Assembly: GCA_002719955.1 (NCBI GenBank)
Contig: PBFW01000024.1
Location: forward strand, 1-64,000
Length of the DNA: 64,000 nucleotides
Source of the DNA: Deltaproteobacteria bacterium
GTDB lineage: Bacteria > Myxococcota_A > UBA9160 > UBA4427
Reading direction: 5' to 3'
Shown here: piece by piece, positions 18,450 through 28,029 of the stretch
Layout of the letters: the number at the start of each line of letters is the position of its first letter
Numbering within the stretch: the first letter of the stretch is position 1
Translations under genes and position numbers: made by a program
The notes under the pieces: generated by a model
What the model was told of the DNA's origin: nothing
Seen by the model: only the letters and a program-made list of their open reading frames with translations
Databases searched by the model: none

Positions 18450-18845
18450 ATGAAGGTTCGCTTCGAGACGCTTCGACGGGTCGGTGCTGCAGTCGTGGGA
18501 ATGTGCCTGGTTCTCCTGCTCGTTCCCGCGGCGTTTGCCTCCTCGCCCGACGCGGGCGAGCAGGGCAACTACCGGGGGCAGTGTCGACGTCTGACGCGGC
18601 AGCTCGAACATTTCGAGGGGACGATCCTGCCATTGGCCATCGGTCGGGGAAATCGCGCCTGGGAAGACGCCACGAACGCCCAGATCGAACGCCTCTGGCA
18701 TCGCCGCGCGGACCTTTGTCCGGCCTACGGCGCGGAGCGCACGATGATGCGCAAAGCCGCCGACCGGATGCGCAAATTCAACCGGCTCGTAGCTGCAGCC
18801 GGTCGCGCCGCGGTCACGTATTTTTCGGGCGGTGCAATCCCCTGA
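18450..18845 (+). CDS. Secreted hypothetical protein
   Basis: The 131-residue product starts with a signal peptide: basic MKVRFETLRR, a hydrophobic core, and a likely cleavage after AFA (about residue 30). The mature part is about 100 residues, basic, with two cysteines (GQCRRLTRQLEHFEG and ADLCPAYG) that could form a disulfide in the periplasm. AAAGG lies just ahead of the ATG. I do not recognise the family. Confidence 0.55.
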   Translation: MKVRFETLRRVGAAVVGMCLVLLLVPAAFASSPDAGEQGNYRGQCRRLTRQLEHFEGTILPLAIGRGNRAWEDATNAQIERLWHRRADLCPAYGAERTMMRKAADRMRKFNRLVAAAGRAAVTYFSGGAIP

Positions 18846-19098
18846 TAAAACTCGGCCGAGTCCGGCCCGCGCTTCTCTATTCCCGGACCCACACCCTTGC
18901 CGATCGACATCGGTCTCGCGCAGAGTCTCGCGGTCGAGGCGCCTTTTCTGCCCTCGACATCGGAGCGGCTGGTATTCTGGTCGTTCAGTGCGGAACGGTC
19001 GCCCTACGAAGGGGGACTCATCACGGGCGAGCCGTATTCTCTCCGCTGGTTCGGGCCTGGCGCCCAGGGGGAGAATCGCGTCGCCGGAGGAAGTGATC

Positions 19099-19956
19099 GT
19101 GGCTCGAGCGGTTCCCGAGTTCCTTCCGATCCGGGGAAATGGCTTGGCGAGATCCGGTGGGCTGCTCCTCTTCGTGGTGCTGCTCGGCGCCGGGACGGCG
19201 TTTGCAGTCGGAGATCGCGGTGCCGATGGTGATTTCGAGCGCCGTGATTCGTTCCATTTCACCCTCTATCAGGATGTAGACATCGATGAGAGCGCGGGGC
19301 TCTACGGTTCCCGCCGTTTCGAACAGGAAATCCTTCGCGAACTCGAGGCGGCCTTCGATCGCCTCGATGATCTGCTCGCCCTGCGCCCCGAAGGGAAACT
19401 CGTCGTCTATGTCTGGGATCCTCGGCTCTTCGACGAGAAATATGCGGGACTCTTCCGATTCCCGGCCGCGGGCTTCTACGCGGGAGCCATTCACATCCGG
19501 GGGGCGACCCGGTTGACGCCGGGCCTGGTCCGCGTGCTGCATCACGAACTCGTTCACGCGGCCTTCGATGCGGAGGCGCCTCGCCTCACCCTTCCGGCAT
19601 GGATGAACGAGGGCATCGCCGAGTGGTTCGAGGCCCGGGCCGCGGGCAAGCGCGCGATCACCGCCCGCGAGCGAGGGGCGCTGGCCGGCGCGGCCGATCG
19701 GGGCGAACTCTTCTCGCTCGCGGACCTGAGCGTCCCGGCGCTCGGTGGATTCCAGCCGGTCGCAGCTGCCCTGGCCTATCTTGAGTCCTATGCCTTCATC
19801 GACTTTCTGGTGCAGGCTCACGGCGAACGTGGACTCGTCCGCTTCTGGTCGGCGGTCGTGCGATCCCGAAGCCTCGAACGTGGAGCGCGTCGGGCCTACC
19901 GGAAGGACCTCGAGCAGCTGGAGGCGGATTTCTTTCGCTCGCTGCGTACCGGCTGA
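19099..19956 (+). CDS. Exported peptidase-MA-like metallopeptidase
   Basis: The start GTG at 19099 lies 8 bases after GGAGG. The long frame upstream of it is arginine-rich shadow. The 285-residue product has a signal peptide (GGLLLFVVLLGAGTAFA) and a mature domain with the zinc motif HHELVHAAF followed by MNEGIAEWFEA, whose Glu is the third ligand in gluzincins of the peptidase MA group. The rest is alpha-helical, ending near a paired Tyr-Phe region (YLESYAFIDFLVQAHGERG) that is also typical. It likely acts in the periplasm; its substrate is unknown. It is followed after 40 bases by the outer-membrane protein. Confidence 0.8.
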   Translation: MARAVPEFLPIRGNGLARSGGLLLFVVLLGAGTAFAVGDRGADGDFERRDSFHFTLYQDVDIDESAGLYGSRRFEQEILRELEAAFDRLDDLLALRPEGKLVVYVWDPRLFDEKYAGLFRFPAAGFYAGAIHIRGATRLTPGLVRVLHHELVHAAFDAEAPRLTLPAWMNEGIAEWFEARAAGKRAITARERGALAGAADRGELFSLADLSVPALGGFQPVAAALAYLESYAFIDFLVQAHGERGLVRFWSAVVRSRSLERGARRAYRKDLEQLEADFFRSLRTG

Positions 19957-19996
19957 TCCCGTTGCTCCCCCCCAACCCTTTCCCTAGCCTGCGCTC

Positions 19997-21112
19997 GTGT
20001 CGCCGCGACCTTTCGCTCCCTCGCCTCGTCTGAACGCCTCGCGGCGCCTCTTCGCGATTCGCTCTCTCCCAGGATTTCGCGCTGCGGCGATTCTTTTTGG
20101 CGTCGTACTGGCTTCTGTTCCCGCGTTCGCCGGCGATCCGGAAAGGACGGAGGGCCCGAAGGTCTTGAGCGACGAGCGGGGATCGGCTTCGGACGCCACG
20201 CCCATCTTCCCTCCGCCGCCGGTCGGCGTTCGCTTCGGCGAAACGCTCGAAGGCAAGCGCGTGCGCCTCGCGTATAGCTGGGAGCGAATCCGTGAACAGG
20301 GTCTGGCGGCGGGCGAAGACAACATCACCGCCGGCCAGACGCGTGCGCTCGGTTTCATGCAGACCCCACGTGCTCTCGAGATCACGGTCCACACATTCCA
20401 AATGGCCTACGCCCCGCACCCCCGGGCAACCCTGGTTGCCGAGCTTCCCTTCATCCAGAAGGAACTCGAGACCGTGGGCACCTCCGCCATGGGCTTCGCG
20501 CGCAGCGAAGTCCAGACCGAGGGCATCGGCGATGTCGGGTTCGCGCTCGTCGTCCCCTTCATTCGCAAGGGATTCGAAAGCTCTCAGGTGCATATCGGGA
20601 TCGATATCCCGACCGGAGCGATTCGTCGGGGGGGGGATGATCTGCGCCTCCCCTACGACCTCCAGATCGGCAACGGAAGTTGGGATTTCGAGTGGGGTTG
20701 GACCTATCGAGGGGAAACCGCACGCGTGTCGTGGGGTGGACAGGTCGTCGGTCGCCACCCCCTAGCCCGCAACGGGCTGAAATATCGTACCGGGAGTCGC
20801 GTCGCGGGTACGGTCTGGGGCGGTGTACGCATCGCGGCCGGGCTGAGCGTGTCGCTTCGTGTGGAGTGGGAAAAGTATAATAATATCCAGGGTTTCGATC
20901 GAACTCTTCGACCGGACTTTGATCCTTCGGAGAACGCCCTCACCCACGCCGGAAACAGGATCACGCTCGCTCCCGGAATCAGCCTCGACATTCCTCAGCT
21001 GAATCATCAGCGGATCGCGGTCGAGATGGGCATCCCCGTTCACCAGCAACTCGACGGCCCCCAACTCGAACGCGATTGGACGATGAAGACGGTTTGGCAA
21101 TGGGTTTACTAG
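19997..21112 (+). CDS. Predicted outer-membrane beta-barrel protein (transporter-like)
   Basis: The 371-residue product has a signal peptide (FRAAAILFGVVLASVPAFA) and then alternating amphipathic strands with many aromatic residues, ending in WQWVY, an outer-membrane C-terminal signature. The segments RVRLAYSWERIREQGL, YAPHPRATLVAELPFIQKELE and GIGDVGFALVVPF resemble barrel proteins often found near copper and cytochrome-oxidase genes. The next gene, which overlaps it by 13 bases, encodes a CusF-SCO fusion, so a copper-related role is a reasonable inference. The start is GTG at 19997. Confidence 0.6.
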   Translation: MSPRPFAPSPRLNASRRLFAIRSLPGFRAAAILFGVVLASVPAFAGDPERTEGPKVLSDERGSASDATPIFPPPPVGVRFGETLEGKRVRLAYSWERIREQGLAAGEDNITAGQTRALGFMQTPRALEITVHTFQMAYAPHPRATLVAELPFIQKELETVGTSAMGFARSEVQTEGIGDVGFALVVPFIRKGFESSQVHIGIDIPTGAIRRGGDDLRLPYDLQIGNGSWDFEWGWTYRGETARVSWGGQVVGRHPLARNGLKYRTGSRVAGTVWGGVRIAAGLSVSLRVEWEKYNNIQGFDRTLRPDFDPSENALTHAGNRITLAPGISLDIPQLNHQRIAVEMGIPVHQQLDGPQLERDWTMKTVWQWVY

Positions 21113-22026
21113 TCGGCGAGCGGATCGATGCCTGCGGCGCGGGGCCGCGAGCACGCGGCGGGCGTCGAGCGATCGGGGCGCTCGTCGCGGTGCTGGGACT
21201 GGTGAGCGGGCCCGTCGGTTGCGGCCGCGAGGAAGGTGCGCCGGGCACCTATGGGGCGCGCGGGACGGTCGAGGATGTCGATGTCTCCCGGGCGCAGGTT
21301 CTGATCGATCACGCGGACGTGCCCGGCCTGATGCAAGCGATGACGATGAATTTTGTCGTGCCCGATCCCGAAATTCTGCAGGCGCTGTCACCGGGCCAGA
21401 TCATCGATTTCGAGATTCACTTCACCGGGCGAAGCTACGAGGTCTCCGAATTCGAGGTGGTGGGGGAGGCCTCGCCTGAAGCCGGCTGGCGGCGTCTGGG
21501 AGACGGCCTGGTGCTCACGCGTCCGGCCCCGGATTTCGAGTTGATCGACCAGGCCGGGAACCCCCTGAGCCTCGCTTCGCTCGAGGATCGCGCCCTGCTC
21601 TTCGACTTCATCTACACCGAGTGCCCGGGGCCCTGCCCGATCCAGACCTCGAAGCAGGTTGCCCTTCAGAAACGGATTCCCGACGGGCTGCGTAGACATG
21701 TCCACTTCGTTTCGATCAGCCTCGATCCGGTGGTCGATCGCCCGGAAATTCTTACGCGCTATGCCCGCACGCGTGGCGCCGATCTTTCGAACTGGTCCTT
21801 TCTGACCGGGGGCGAGGAGGTCGTGGCGTCCCTTGTGACGCGCTGGGGCGTCGGCTCTGTGCGCAAGGACGACGGCTCGATCGATCACCTGTTGATCACG
21901 TTCCTCGTCCAGGGCGGGCGCGTCCTGAAACGCTATATGCCCGACGGCGGCGGAGACGAGAAGGTTCTGGCCGATCTCATCGCGCTCGCGGAAGCGCGGG
22001 CTCGCGGCTCGGCGGGCGCGCCGTGA
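21100..22026 (+). CDS. CusF-like plus SCO1/SenC fusion protein
   Basis: After a hydrophobic leader with a possible lipobox (GPVGC, about residues 34-38), a CusF-like copper-binding segment appears (VLIDHADVPGLMQAMTMNF, with His and Met ligands). It is followed by a SCO1 thioredoxin-like domain: APDFELIDQAGNPLSL, the copper-binding ECPGPCP and the third ligand His in DHLLITFLVQ. SCO proteins deliver copper to or reduce cytochrome oxidase CuA. The start is set at 21100 (ATG); an in-frame TTG at 21076 is possible. It overlaps the barrel-protein gene and is followed after 16 bases by the ThiO-like gene. Confidence 0.8.
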   Translation: MGLLVGERIDACGAGPRARGGRRAIGALVAVLGLVSGPVGCGREEGAPGTYGARGTVEDVDVSRAQVLIDHADVPGLMQAMTMNFVVPDPEILQALSPGQIIDFEIHFTGRSYEVSEFEVVGEASPEAGWRRLGDGLVLTRPAPDFELIDQAGNPLSLASLEDRALLFDFIYTECPGPCPIQTSKQVALQKRIPDGLRRHVHFVSISLDPVVDRPEILTRYARTRGADLSNWSFLTGGEEVVASLVTRWGVGSVRKDDGSIDHLLITFLVQGGRVLKRYMPDGGGDEKVLADLIALAEARARGSAGAP

Positions 22027-22042
22027 TCTCGCGGGGGCCAGA

Positions 22043-23227
22043 ATGAGGCTCGAAGGAAATGTCTCGGCGACGGCCCGCGATGACGTCCTCGTCGTGGGGG
22101 GCGGGGCGATCGGGATGGCGATCGCGGAATCCCTGGCCTGTGAGGGGCTTCGTGTGCGGGTTCTCGAGGCGGAGGGTGTGGCCTCGGGTGCATCCGGTGC
22201 CGGTGCCGGGATGCTTGCTCCGATCTCCGAAGCGTCGCAGGACGGTCCGCTCTTGAGGCTCGGTCTCGAAAGCCTGACGCGCTTCGGTCCGTTTTGCAGT
22301 CGGCTCGCGAGTGAGACCGGGATCGATCCCGAATTCGAAGAGAGCGGGCTGCTGAGATTAGCGCGCAGTGAATCGGAGCGGGCGGCACTCGAGGCCATGC
22401 CGGGGCGGCTCATCGGCGACGGGTCGACCCGCGAGTGGGCGGTGAATCCGATTCTGGAGTGGGTCGGGGCGGGGACGCTTCGATCCGATGAGCCCTGCAT
22501 TGGTGAGGAAGTTCTGGGGGCTCTGCACTCACCCCTCGAGTGTCACCTGAGGCCCCCAGTCCTGGTGCGCGCGCTCGAAGCCTCGGCGCGTGCCCGGGGC
22601 GTGAAGATCGAGACGGGTGTTCGGGCGACGTTGCTGCGGCGCGAGAGTGGGCGCGTCGTGGGTGTCGAGTCTAGCGCCGGCCGTCGCGATGCGGGCCGCG
22701 TCGTCGTCGCAGCCGGAGCCTGGAGTCCCGGGCTCCTGGAGGCGTCTTCGATTTCATCGCGCAGCGGCGGAAATCTGGCGATCGAACCCGTGCGCGGACA
22801 GATGCTCTTTCTCGCACCGCCCTTGCCGCCGGCACGGTCGATCATCTGGTCCGATGGCGTCTACTTCGTTCCGAAGCGCGACGGTTCCTGGGTGGTGGGC
22901 GCGACCGAAGAGCGGGTGGGCTTCGATTGCCGCGTGACCGCACAGGGCATCGGTTGGTTGCTCGAGCGCGCGAGGTCGGTCTTTCCGGTGCTGGCGGAGG
23001 CGAGCTTCGTGCGGGCCTGGGCCGGGCTGCGCCCGGTCAGTCGGGACGGGATACCCTGGATCGGGCCGGTTCCCGGATGGGAGAATCTCTGTCTCGCCGC
23101 GGGTCACGGTCGAAATGGTGTCCTGCTCGCTCCGATCACCGCTGAACTGATTCGCGACGATCTGCTCGGCAAGGTTGGGTCCCTGCTGGCGGAGGCCGTC
23201 GCTCCGGCCCGCGCCTTCGACGCCTAA
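22043..23227 (+). CDS. thiO: Glycine oxidase ThiO-like FAD-dependent oxidoreductase
   Basis: A 394-residue protein of the D-amino-acid oxidase superfamily. It has VLVVGGGAIGMAIAESLA (FAD-binding), SGASGAGAGMLAP typical of ThiO, a mid-region RPPVLVRALEASARARGV, and the C-terminal AWAGLRPVSRDGIPWIGP and AAGHGRNGVLLAP blocks seen in ThiO. ThiO oxidises glycine to iminoglycine for the thiazole of thiamine. No other thiamine genes are near, so another amine substrate remains possible. It lies close behind the CusF-SCO gene. Confidence 0.75.
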   Translation: MRLEGNVSATARDDVLVVGGGAIGMAIAESLACEGLRVRVLEAEGVASGASGAGAGMLAPISEASQDGPLLRLGLESLTRFGPFCSRLASETGIDPEFEESGLLRLARSESERAALEAMPGRLIGDGSTREWAVNPILEWVGAGTLRSDEPCIGEEVLGALHSPLECHLRPPVLVRALEASARARGVKIETGVRATLLRRESGRVVGVESSAGRRDAGRVVVAAGAWSPGLLEASSISSRSGGNLAIEPVRGQMLFLAPPLPPARSIIWSDGVYFVPKRDGSWVVGATEERVGFDCRVTAQGIGWLLERARSVFPVLAEASFVRAWAGLRPVSRDGIPWIGPVPGWENLCLAAGHGRNGVLLAPITAELIRDDLLGKVGSLLAEAVAPARAFDA

Positions 23228-23340
23228 CGCGACTTCCCGACGCCACGTTTCCCCCGGGTTATCTCCCTCCAGAGAATCATGCGAAGTCTTTTCGCCTCTC
23301 TTTCGTGTAGTCGAGGGTGCAGCTAATCTGGGTGTCCTTC

Positions 23341-26300
23341 ATGGATGCGATGTCGTCTTTTCATCCCGCGGTGCGACGTTGGTTCGAGGGGCGCTTCCCA
23401 GAAGGCCCGTCAGCGCCCCAGATCGCGGGCTGGCCAGCGATCGCGCGCCACGAGAATACGCTGATCGCCGCACCGACGGGCTCGGGCAAGACGCTCGCGG
23501 CCTTCCTCGTGTGCATCGACGGCTTTTATCTGCGCGCCCTGGGCGCGCGGACGAGTCGGCGCATCGACGTGGGCGGGGCGGGGCAGGAGCCGTTTCGGCT
23601 GGATCCCGGGCCGGAGAAGACGCGCTCGCGGATACGAACGCATGGCGGTGTGAAGGCGCCCGGGGACGGCGCCTCGGAGAAGAGCGGGGCCGCGCGGCCG
23701 CCCGGGGTCGAAGTGCTCTACGTGTCTCCCCTCAAGGCGCTCGCTGCGGATATCCAACAGAACCTCGAGGGGCCACTCGCGGAGATCGAGAACGTGGCGC
23801 GGTCGATGGGCCTGCCGGTTCCAGAGATTCGCGTGGGGATGCGGAGTGGGGACACGCCCGCTTCGGCACGTGCAGCGATGCTCAAGAAGCCGCCGCAGAT
23901 CCTCGTGACGACTCCGGAGTCGCTCTATCTGCTGCTGACCTCGGACCGCGGGCGAGAGATCCTGCGGCCGGTTCGAAACGTGATCGTCGACGAGATCCAC
24001 GCGATGGCCAGGGACAAGCGCGGCTCCCATCTCGCGATTTCGCTCGAGCGGTTGGAGGCGCTCTGTGATGAATCGCCTTCGCGGATCGGGCTGTCGGCGA
24101 CCCAGCGACCGATCGAGCGGGTGGCGAAGCTGCTGGTCGGAGTCGGACCCGATCGCGCGAGGGTGGACGGCACGCCGCGCTGCACGATCGTCGATGAGGG
24201 ACATCGCCGCGAACTCGACCTGGAGATGGTGCTCCCGGGCAGCGAACTCGAGGCCGTTGCTTCGGGCGAGCAGATGGGCGAGATCCTCGATCGGATCGCT
24301 GAGGAGGTGGAACAGCACAAGACGACCCTGGTTTTCGTGAATACCCGGCGCATGGCGGAACGGCTCGCTCACCAACTCGCGGAGCGGCTCGGAGAGGAGG
24401 GCGTCGCTGCCCATCACGGGAGTCTCTCCCGCGGCCGGCGCCTGCGGGTCGAGACGGCGCTGCGCGAGGGACGCCTGCGAGCGCTGGTCGCCACGGCCTC
24501 GCTCGAGCTGGGAATCGATATCGGACCCGTCGAGCTGGTCTGCCAGATCGGTTCGCCCCGGAGTCTCGCGACTTTTCTGCAGCGCGTCGGTCGCTCGGGC
24601 CACTTCCGCGGAGGCACGCCGAAGGGGCGGCTCTATCCGTTGACCCGGGACGAACTCGTCGAGTGCACGGGGTTGCTGCGCGGCGTTCGGGGCGGGCGAC
24701 TGGATCGCCTGCTCCCCCCGGTGGCTCCTCTCGATATCCTGGCACAGCAGATCGTTGCCGCCTGCGCCGCCGAGCCCTGGAAGGTGGCGGATCTCTACGC
24801 GCTCTGCGCCCGCGCCGCCCCCTATGAGGGACTCAGCCGCGAGACTTTCGACGAGGTCGTGGCATTGGTCTCCGAGGGCATCGAGACCGGGCGAGGGCGC
24901 CGCGCCGCCTACGTCCATCACGATCGCATCGGGGGGCTGTTGCGCGCGCGCCGCGGCGCTCGGCTGGCGGCGCTGACCTCGGGCGGCGCCATCCCCGAGG
25001 TCGCGGATTACCGCGTGGTCGCCGATCCCGACGAGACCTTCATCGGGACCGTGGGAGAGGATTTTGCGATCGACAGCCTGCCCGGCGACGTCTTTGTCCT
25101 GGGGAGCTCGACCTGGCGGATCCGCCGGGTCGAGGCCGGCAAGCTGCGGGTCGTCGATGCAGAGGGTGCGAAACCGAATATTCCTTTCTGGGCGGGGGAG
25201 GCACCGGCGAGAACCGAGGAACTCTCGGACGAGGTGTCTTGCTTGCGGTCGGAACTCGAACCGATCCTCGAGCGGGGCGACGAGACCGAAGCCGTTGACT
25301 GGATCGTGGCGGAGAGCGGCGTCGGGCCGGACGCCGCCGTTCAGGTCGCGCGCTATCTCGGCGTGTCGCGGGCGGCGCTCGGCGGCTTGCCGACGCGCGA
25401 TCGGCTCGTGCTCGAACGTTTCTTCGACGATGCGGGCGGAATGCAGCTTGTGATCCACACGCCGCGGGGCGGGCGTTTCAATCGCGCGCTCTGCCTCTCG
25501 CTGCGCAAGAAATTCTGCAAGGGCTTCAATTTCGAGCTGCAGGCGGCGGCGACCGATGACGCGATGGTTCTCTCGCTGGGTCCGCATCACAGCTTCCCGC
25601 TCGCGGACGTTCCCCATTTCCTTTCTATGAAGGGCATGGAGGACACGCTGATCCAGGCGGTGTTGCCGACGCCGCTCTTTACGGCGCGCTGGCGCTGGAA
25701 CCTGAATCGCTCGCTCGCGGTGCTGCGATTTCGCGGGGGCAAGAAGAACCCGCCGCCGATCCAGCGGATGGAATCCGACGACCTGATGGCGGCGGTCTTT
25801 CCCCAGGCCGCAGCCTGTCAGGAGAATATTTCGGGGCCGATCGAGATTCCCGACCACGTGCTCGTGCGCCAGACGCTGCACGATTGTTTGCACGAGGCGA
25901 TGGACGTCGACGGATTGCGCGAGCTGATCGAGCGGATCGGCAATGGAGGCATCGAGATCCTTTGCGTCGACACGACCGAGCCCTCGCCGCTCTCCCACGA
26001 GATCCTGAACGGGAAACCCTTCACCTTCCTCGATGACGCGCCGCTCGAGGAAAGGCGCACCCGCGCGGTCAAGATGCGTCGCGGCCTGCCCGTCGAGGAA
26101 CGGGACCTGACGAAGCTCGACGTCGGCGCGGTCGCGAAGGTGCGCGAGCAGGCGACGCCGGTGCCCCGGGACCGCGAGGAGTTACACGATCTCCTTCTGG
26201 GCGCTGGTATCTGGCGCGCGGACCTGCGTTGGATGGGATTCTTTCGGGAGCTCGAGGCCACGGGCCGGGCTTTTTCCTTCGATGCCGCCGCCGCTGCTGC

Positions 26301-28029
26301 TGAGGACAGGGCGGGGTCACTCGGAAAGAGCGGGGCAGGGGAGCCGTACTGGGCCGCGACGGAGCGGCTGGCGTGGGCGCGGGCGCTGCACCCGGTGGCG
26401 GTCGAGGCGGTGGCGCCCGTCGAGGATGGGACCGAAGGGGCCGGCGAGCCCGCAGCGGGATCGGAGTGGGCTCCGGAGAGCGTGGCTGAGGGCGTGGCGG
26501 TGGCCCATGTGCTTCGGGGGCATCTCGAGACGACGGGGCCGATCGACGCGGCGGCGCTCGCGGCTCGGCTCTCGATCCGAACGGGGCTGGTCGAGATCGG
26601 ACTGGCTTCTCTCGAGGCGGAGGGCTTCGTTCTGCGCGGGCGCTTCGAGCGGAGCGGCGTGGGCGAGGTCGATCAATTCTGCGCGCGGCGATTGCTGGCG
26701 CGCATCCACCACGATTCCCAAGCGCGATTGCGGGCCAGGGTCGAGCCCATCTCGGCCCAGGATCTGATGCGGTTCCTTTTCGAGTGGCAGAGCGTGGCGC
26801 CGGGCTGCCAGCGTGAAGGTGCGCCCGGTGTCGCACAGGTCGTCGAACAACTCCAGGGCTTCGATCTCGCCGCCGGCGCCTGGGAGTCCGAGGTTCTCGC
26901 GGCGCGGGTGCGGGGATATCGCCCGGAATGGCTCGATCCACATTGTCTGTCGGGGCAGATCTCCTGGCTTCGAATCGCTCCGCCCCAGCAGGATCTCGCG
27001 ACAGAGACCTCGCCCGCATCCTCGGGTTCGTCTCGCGCGCGGGCGACCAGTCGTTCGATGCCGCTCTCACTCGTCTTGCGAAACGATCTGCCCTGGCTGC
27101 TCCAGGTACACCGCCGGGAAGACGCGTCGGCCTCCGGGTCGACGCCGGGGCGGGGGACCGCCGAAGCCCCGGTGCTCGGGAGGACGCTCGCAGAGCAGAT
27201 CCTCGCGCTCCTCGAATTGCGCGGGGCGCTCTTCCACGCCGAGTTGGTGAGCGCGCTCGCTGCGCGGCCGGTGGAGGTCGAAGCGGCCCTCTGGGATCTC
27301 GTCTCGCGCGGGCGCGTCGGGGCGGATGGATTCCAGGCGCTTCGATCTCTGCTCGGGGCACGCGAGGGTCGCTCGAAGACCCGGGCAGAGACCCGTGCGC
27401 GCCGTGGCTTGCGTCGCGGTCTGGCGGCGGGGGCGACCGCGGGCGCCGAAGGTCGTTGGAGCCTGGTTCCGGCGCGCGAATCGATCGAGGATGTGGATGG
27501 CTTGGCGGAGGCGGTCGCCGAACAGCTCCTGATCCGCTGGGGCATCGTCTTTCGCGATGTCGTTGCGCGAGAGAATCTGGCGCTTCCCTGGCGCGAGATC
27601 GTCTGGGCGCTGCGCCGGCTCGAAGCGCGCGGCTCGATTCGTGGCGGGCGTTTCGTCTCCGGATTCACGGGCGAACAATTCGCGTTGCCCGAGGCGCTCG
27701 AGGCGCTCGATCGGGTTCGCCGCAAGCCGCGATCGGGCGAGCGCATTCGGGTCTGCGGGAGCGATCCGCTGAATCTGGTTGGGATTCTGGCGCCGGGGGC
27801 GCGGGTGCCGGCCGTGCGTACGCGCGAGGTCGTCTACGTCGACGGGCTGCCGATCGAACTCGAGGAGACCGAGAGCGCGCGAACCGCGCGGTCGCAGCCG
27901 CGGGACACCGAATCCCCGAAACGTGTTCGCCCCGTGGCTTCGCAGGAGTCGGCTGGATCCTCCGGTGCATCCCCGGCAAGATCGGAGACCCAGCGGGGTG
28001 AACCACCGAGTCAGCTGGAGTTGGAATGA
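23341..28029 (+). CDS. lhr: Large ATP-dependent helicase Lhr
   Basis: The 1562-residue product is a long-form Lhr superfamily-2 helicase. The start at 23341 (MDAMSSFHPAVRRWFEGRF) is where Lhr homology begins; an earlier GTG has no support. Motifs in order: APTGSGKTLAAFLV (Walker A), YVSPLKALAADI, TTPESLYLLLTS, VDEIHAM (DEIH box), GLSATQRPIERV, then VFVNTRRMAERLA, VATASLELGIDIG and QRVGRSGHF. After about residue 440 come the winged-helix and Lhr-specific domains, with more C-terminal helical domains to the end. A charged insertion lies between motifs I and Ia (about residues 55-115). Lhr unwinds DNA and DNA-RNA and takes part in repair. Its stop overlaps the next start (ATGA). Confidence 0.92.
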   Translation: MDAMSSFHPAVRRWFEGRFPEGPSAPQIAGWPAIARHENTLIAAPTGSGKTLAAFLVCIDGFYLRALGARTSRRIDVGGAGQEPFRLDPGPEKTRSRIRTHGGVKAPGDGASEKSGAARPPGVEVLYVSPLKALAADIQQNLEGPLAEIENVARSMGLPVPEIRVGMRSGDTPASARAAMLKKPPQILVTTPESLYLLLTSDRGREILRPVRNVIVDEIHAMARDKRGSHLAISLERLEALCDESPSRIGLSATQRPIERVAKLLVGVGPDRARVDGTPRCTIVDEGHRRELDLEMVLPGSELEAVASGEQMGEILDRIAEEVEQHKTTLVFVNTRRMAERLAHQLAERLGEEGVAAHHGSLSRGRRLRVETALREGRLRALVATASLELGIDIGPVELVCQIGSPRSLATFLQRVGRSGHFRGGTPKGRLYPLTRDELVECTGLLRGVRGGRLDRLLPPVAPLDILAQQIVAACAAEPWKVADLYALCARAAPYEGLSRETFDEVVALVSEGIETGRGRRAAYVHHDRIGGLLRARRGARLAALTSGGAIPEVADYRVVADPDETFIGTVGEDFAIDSLPGDVFVLGSSTWRIRRVEAGKLRVVDAEGAKPNIPFWAGEAPARTEELSDEVSCLRSELEPILERGDETEAVDWIVAESGVGPDAAVQVARYLGVSRAALGGLPTRDRLVLERFFDDAGGMQLVIHTPRGGRFNRALCLSLRKKFCKGFNFELQAAATDDAMVLSLGPHHSFPLADVPHFLSMKGMEDTLIQAVLPTPLFTARWRWNLNRSLAVLRFRGGKKNPPPIQRMESDDLMAAVFPQAAACQENISGPIEIPDHVLVRQTLHDCLHEAMDVDGLRELIERIGNGGIEILCVDTTEPSPLSHEILNGKPFTFLDDAPLEERRTRAVKMRRGLPVEERDLTKLDVGAVAKVREQATPVPRDREELHDLLLGAGIWRADLRWMGFFRELEATGRAFSFDAAAAAAEDRAGSLGKSGAGEPYWAATERLAWARALHPVAVEAVAPVEDGTEGAGEPAAGSEWAPESVAEGVAVAHVLRGHLETTGPIDAAALAARLSIRTGLVEIGLASLEAEGFVLRGRFERSGVGEVDQFCARRLLARIHHDSQARLRARVEPISAQDLMRFLFEWQSVAPGCQREGAPGVAQVVEQLQGFDLAAGAWESEVLAARVRGYRPEWLDPHCLSGQISWLRIAPPQQDLATETSPASSGSSRARATSRSMPLSLVLRNDLPWLLQVHRREDASASGSTPGRGTAEAPVLGRTLAEQILALLELRGALFHAELVSALAARPVEVEAALWDLVSRGRVGADGFQALRSLLGAREGRSKTRAETRARRGLRRGLAAGATAGAEGRWSLVPARESIEDVDGLAEAVAEQLLIRWGIVFRDVVARENLALPWREIVWALRRLEARGSIRGGRFVSGFTGEQFALPEALEALDRVRRKPRSGERIRVCGSDPLNLVGILAPGARVPAVRTREVVYVDGLPIELEETESARTARSQPRDTESPKRVRPVASQESAGSSGASPARSETQRGEPPSQLELE

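Noticed and set aside
23410..25998. Long minus-strand frame (862 codons) inside lhr
   Set aside because: It is antisense to the conserved helicase domain and rich in Arg, Ala and Asp, as expected for a mirror frame in GC-rich DNA; no family motifs are seen.
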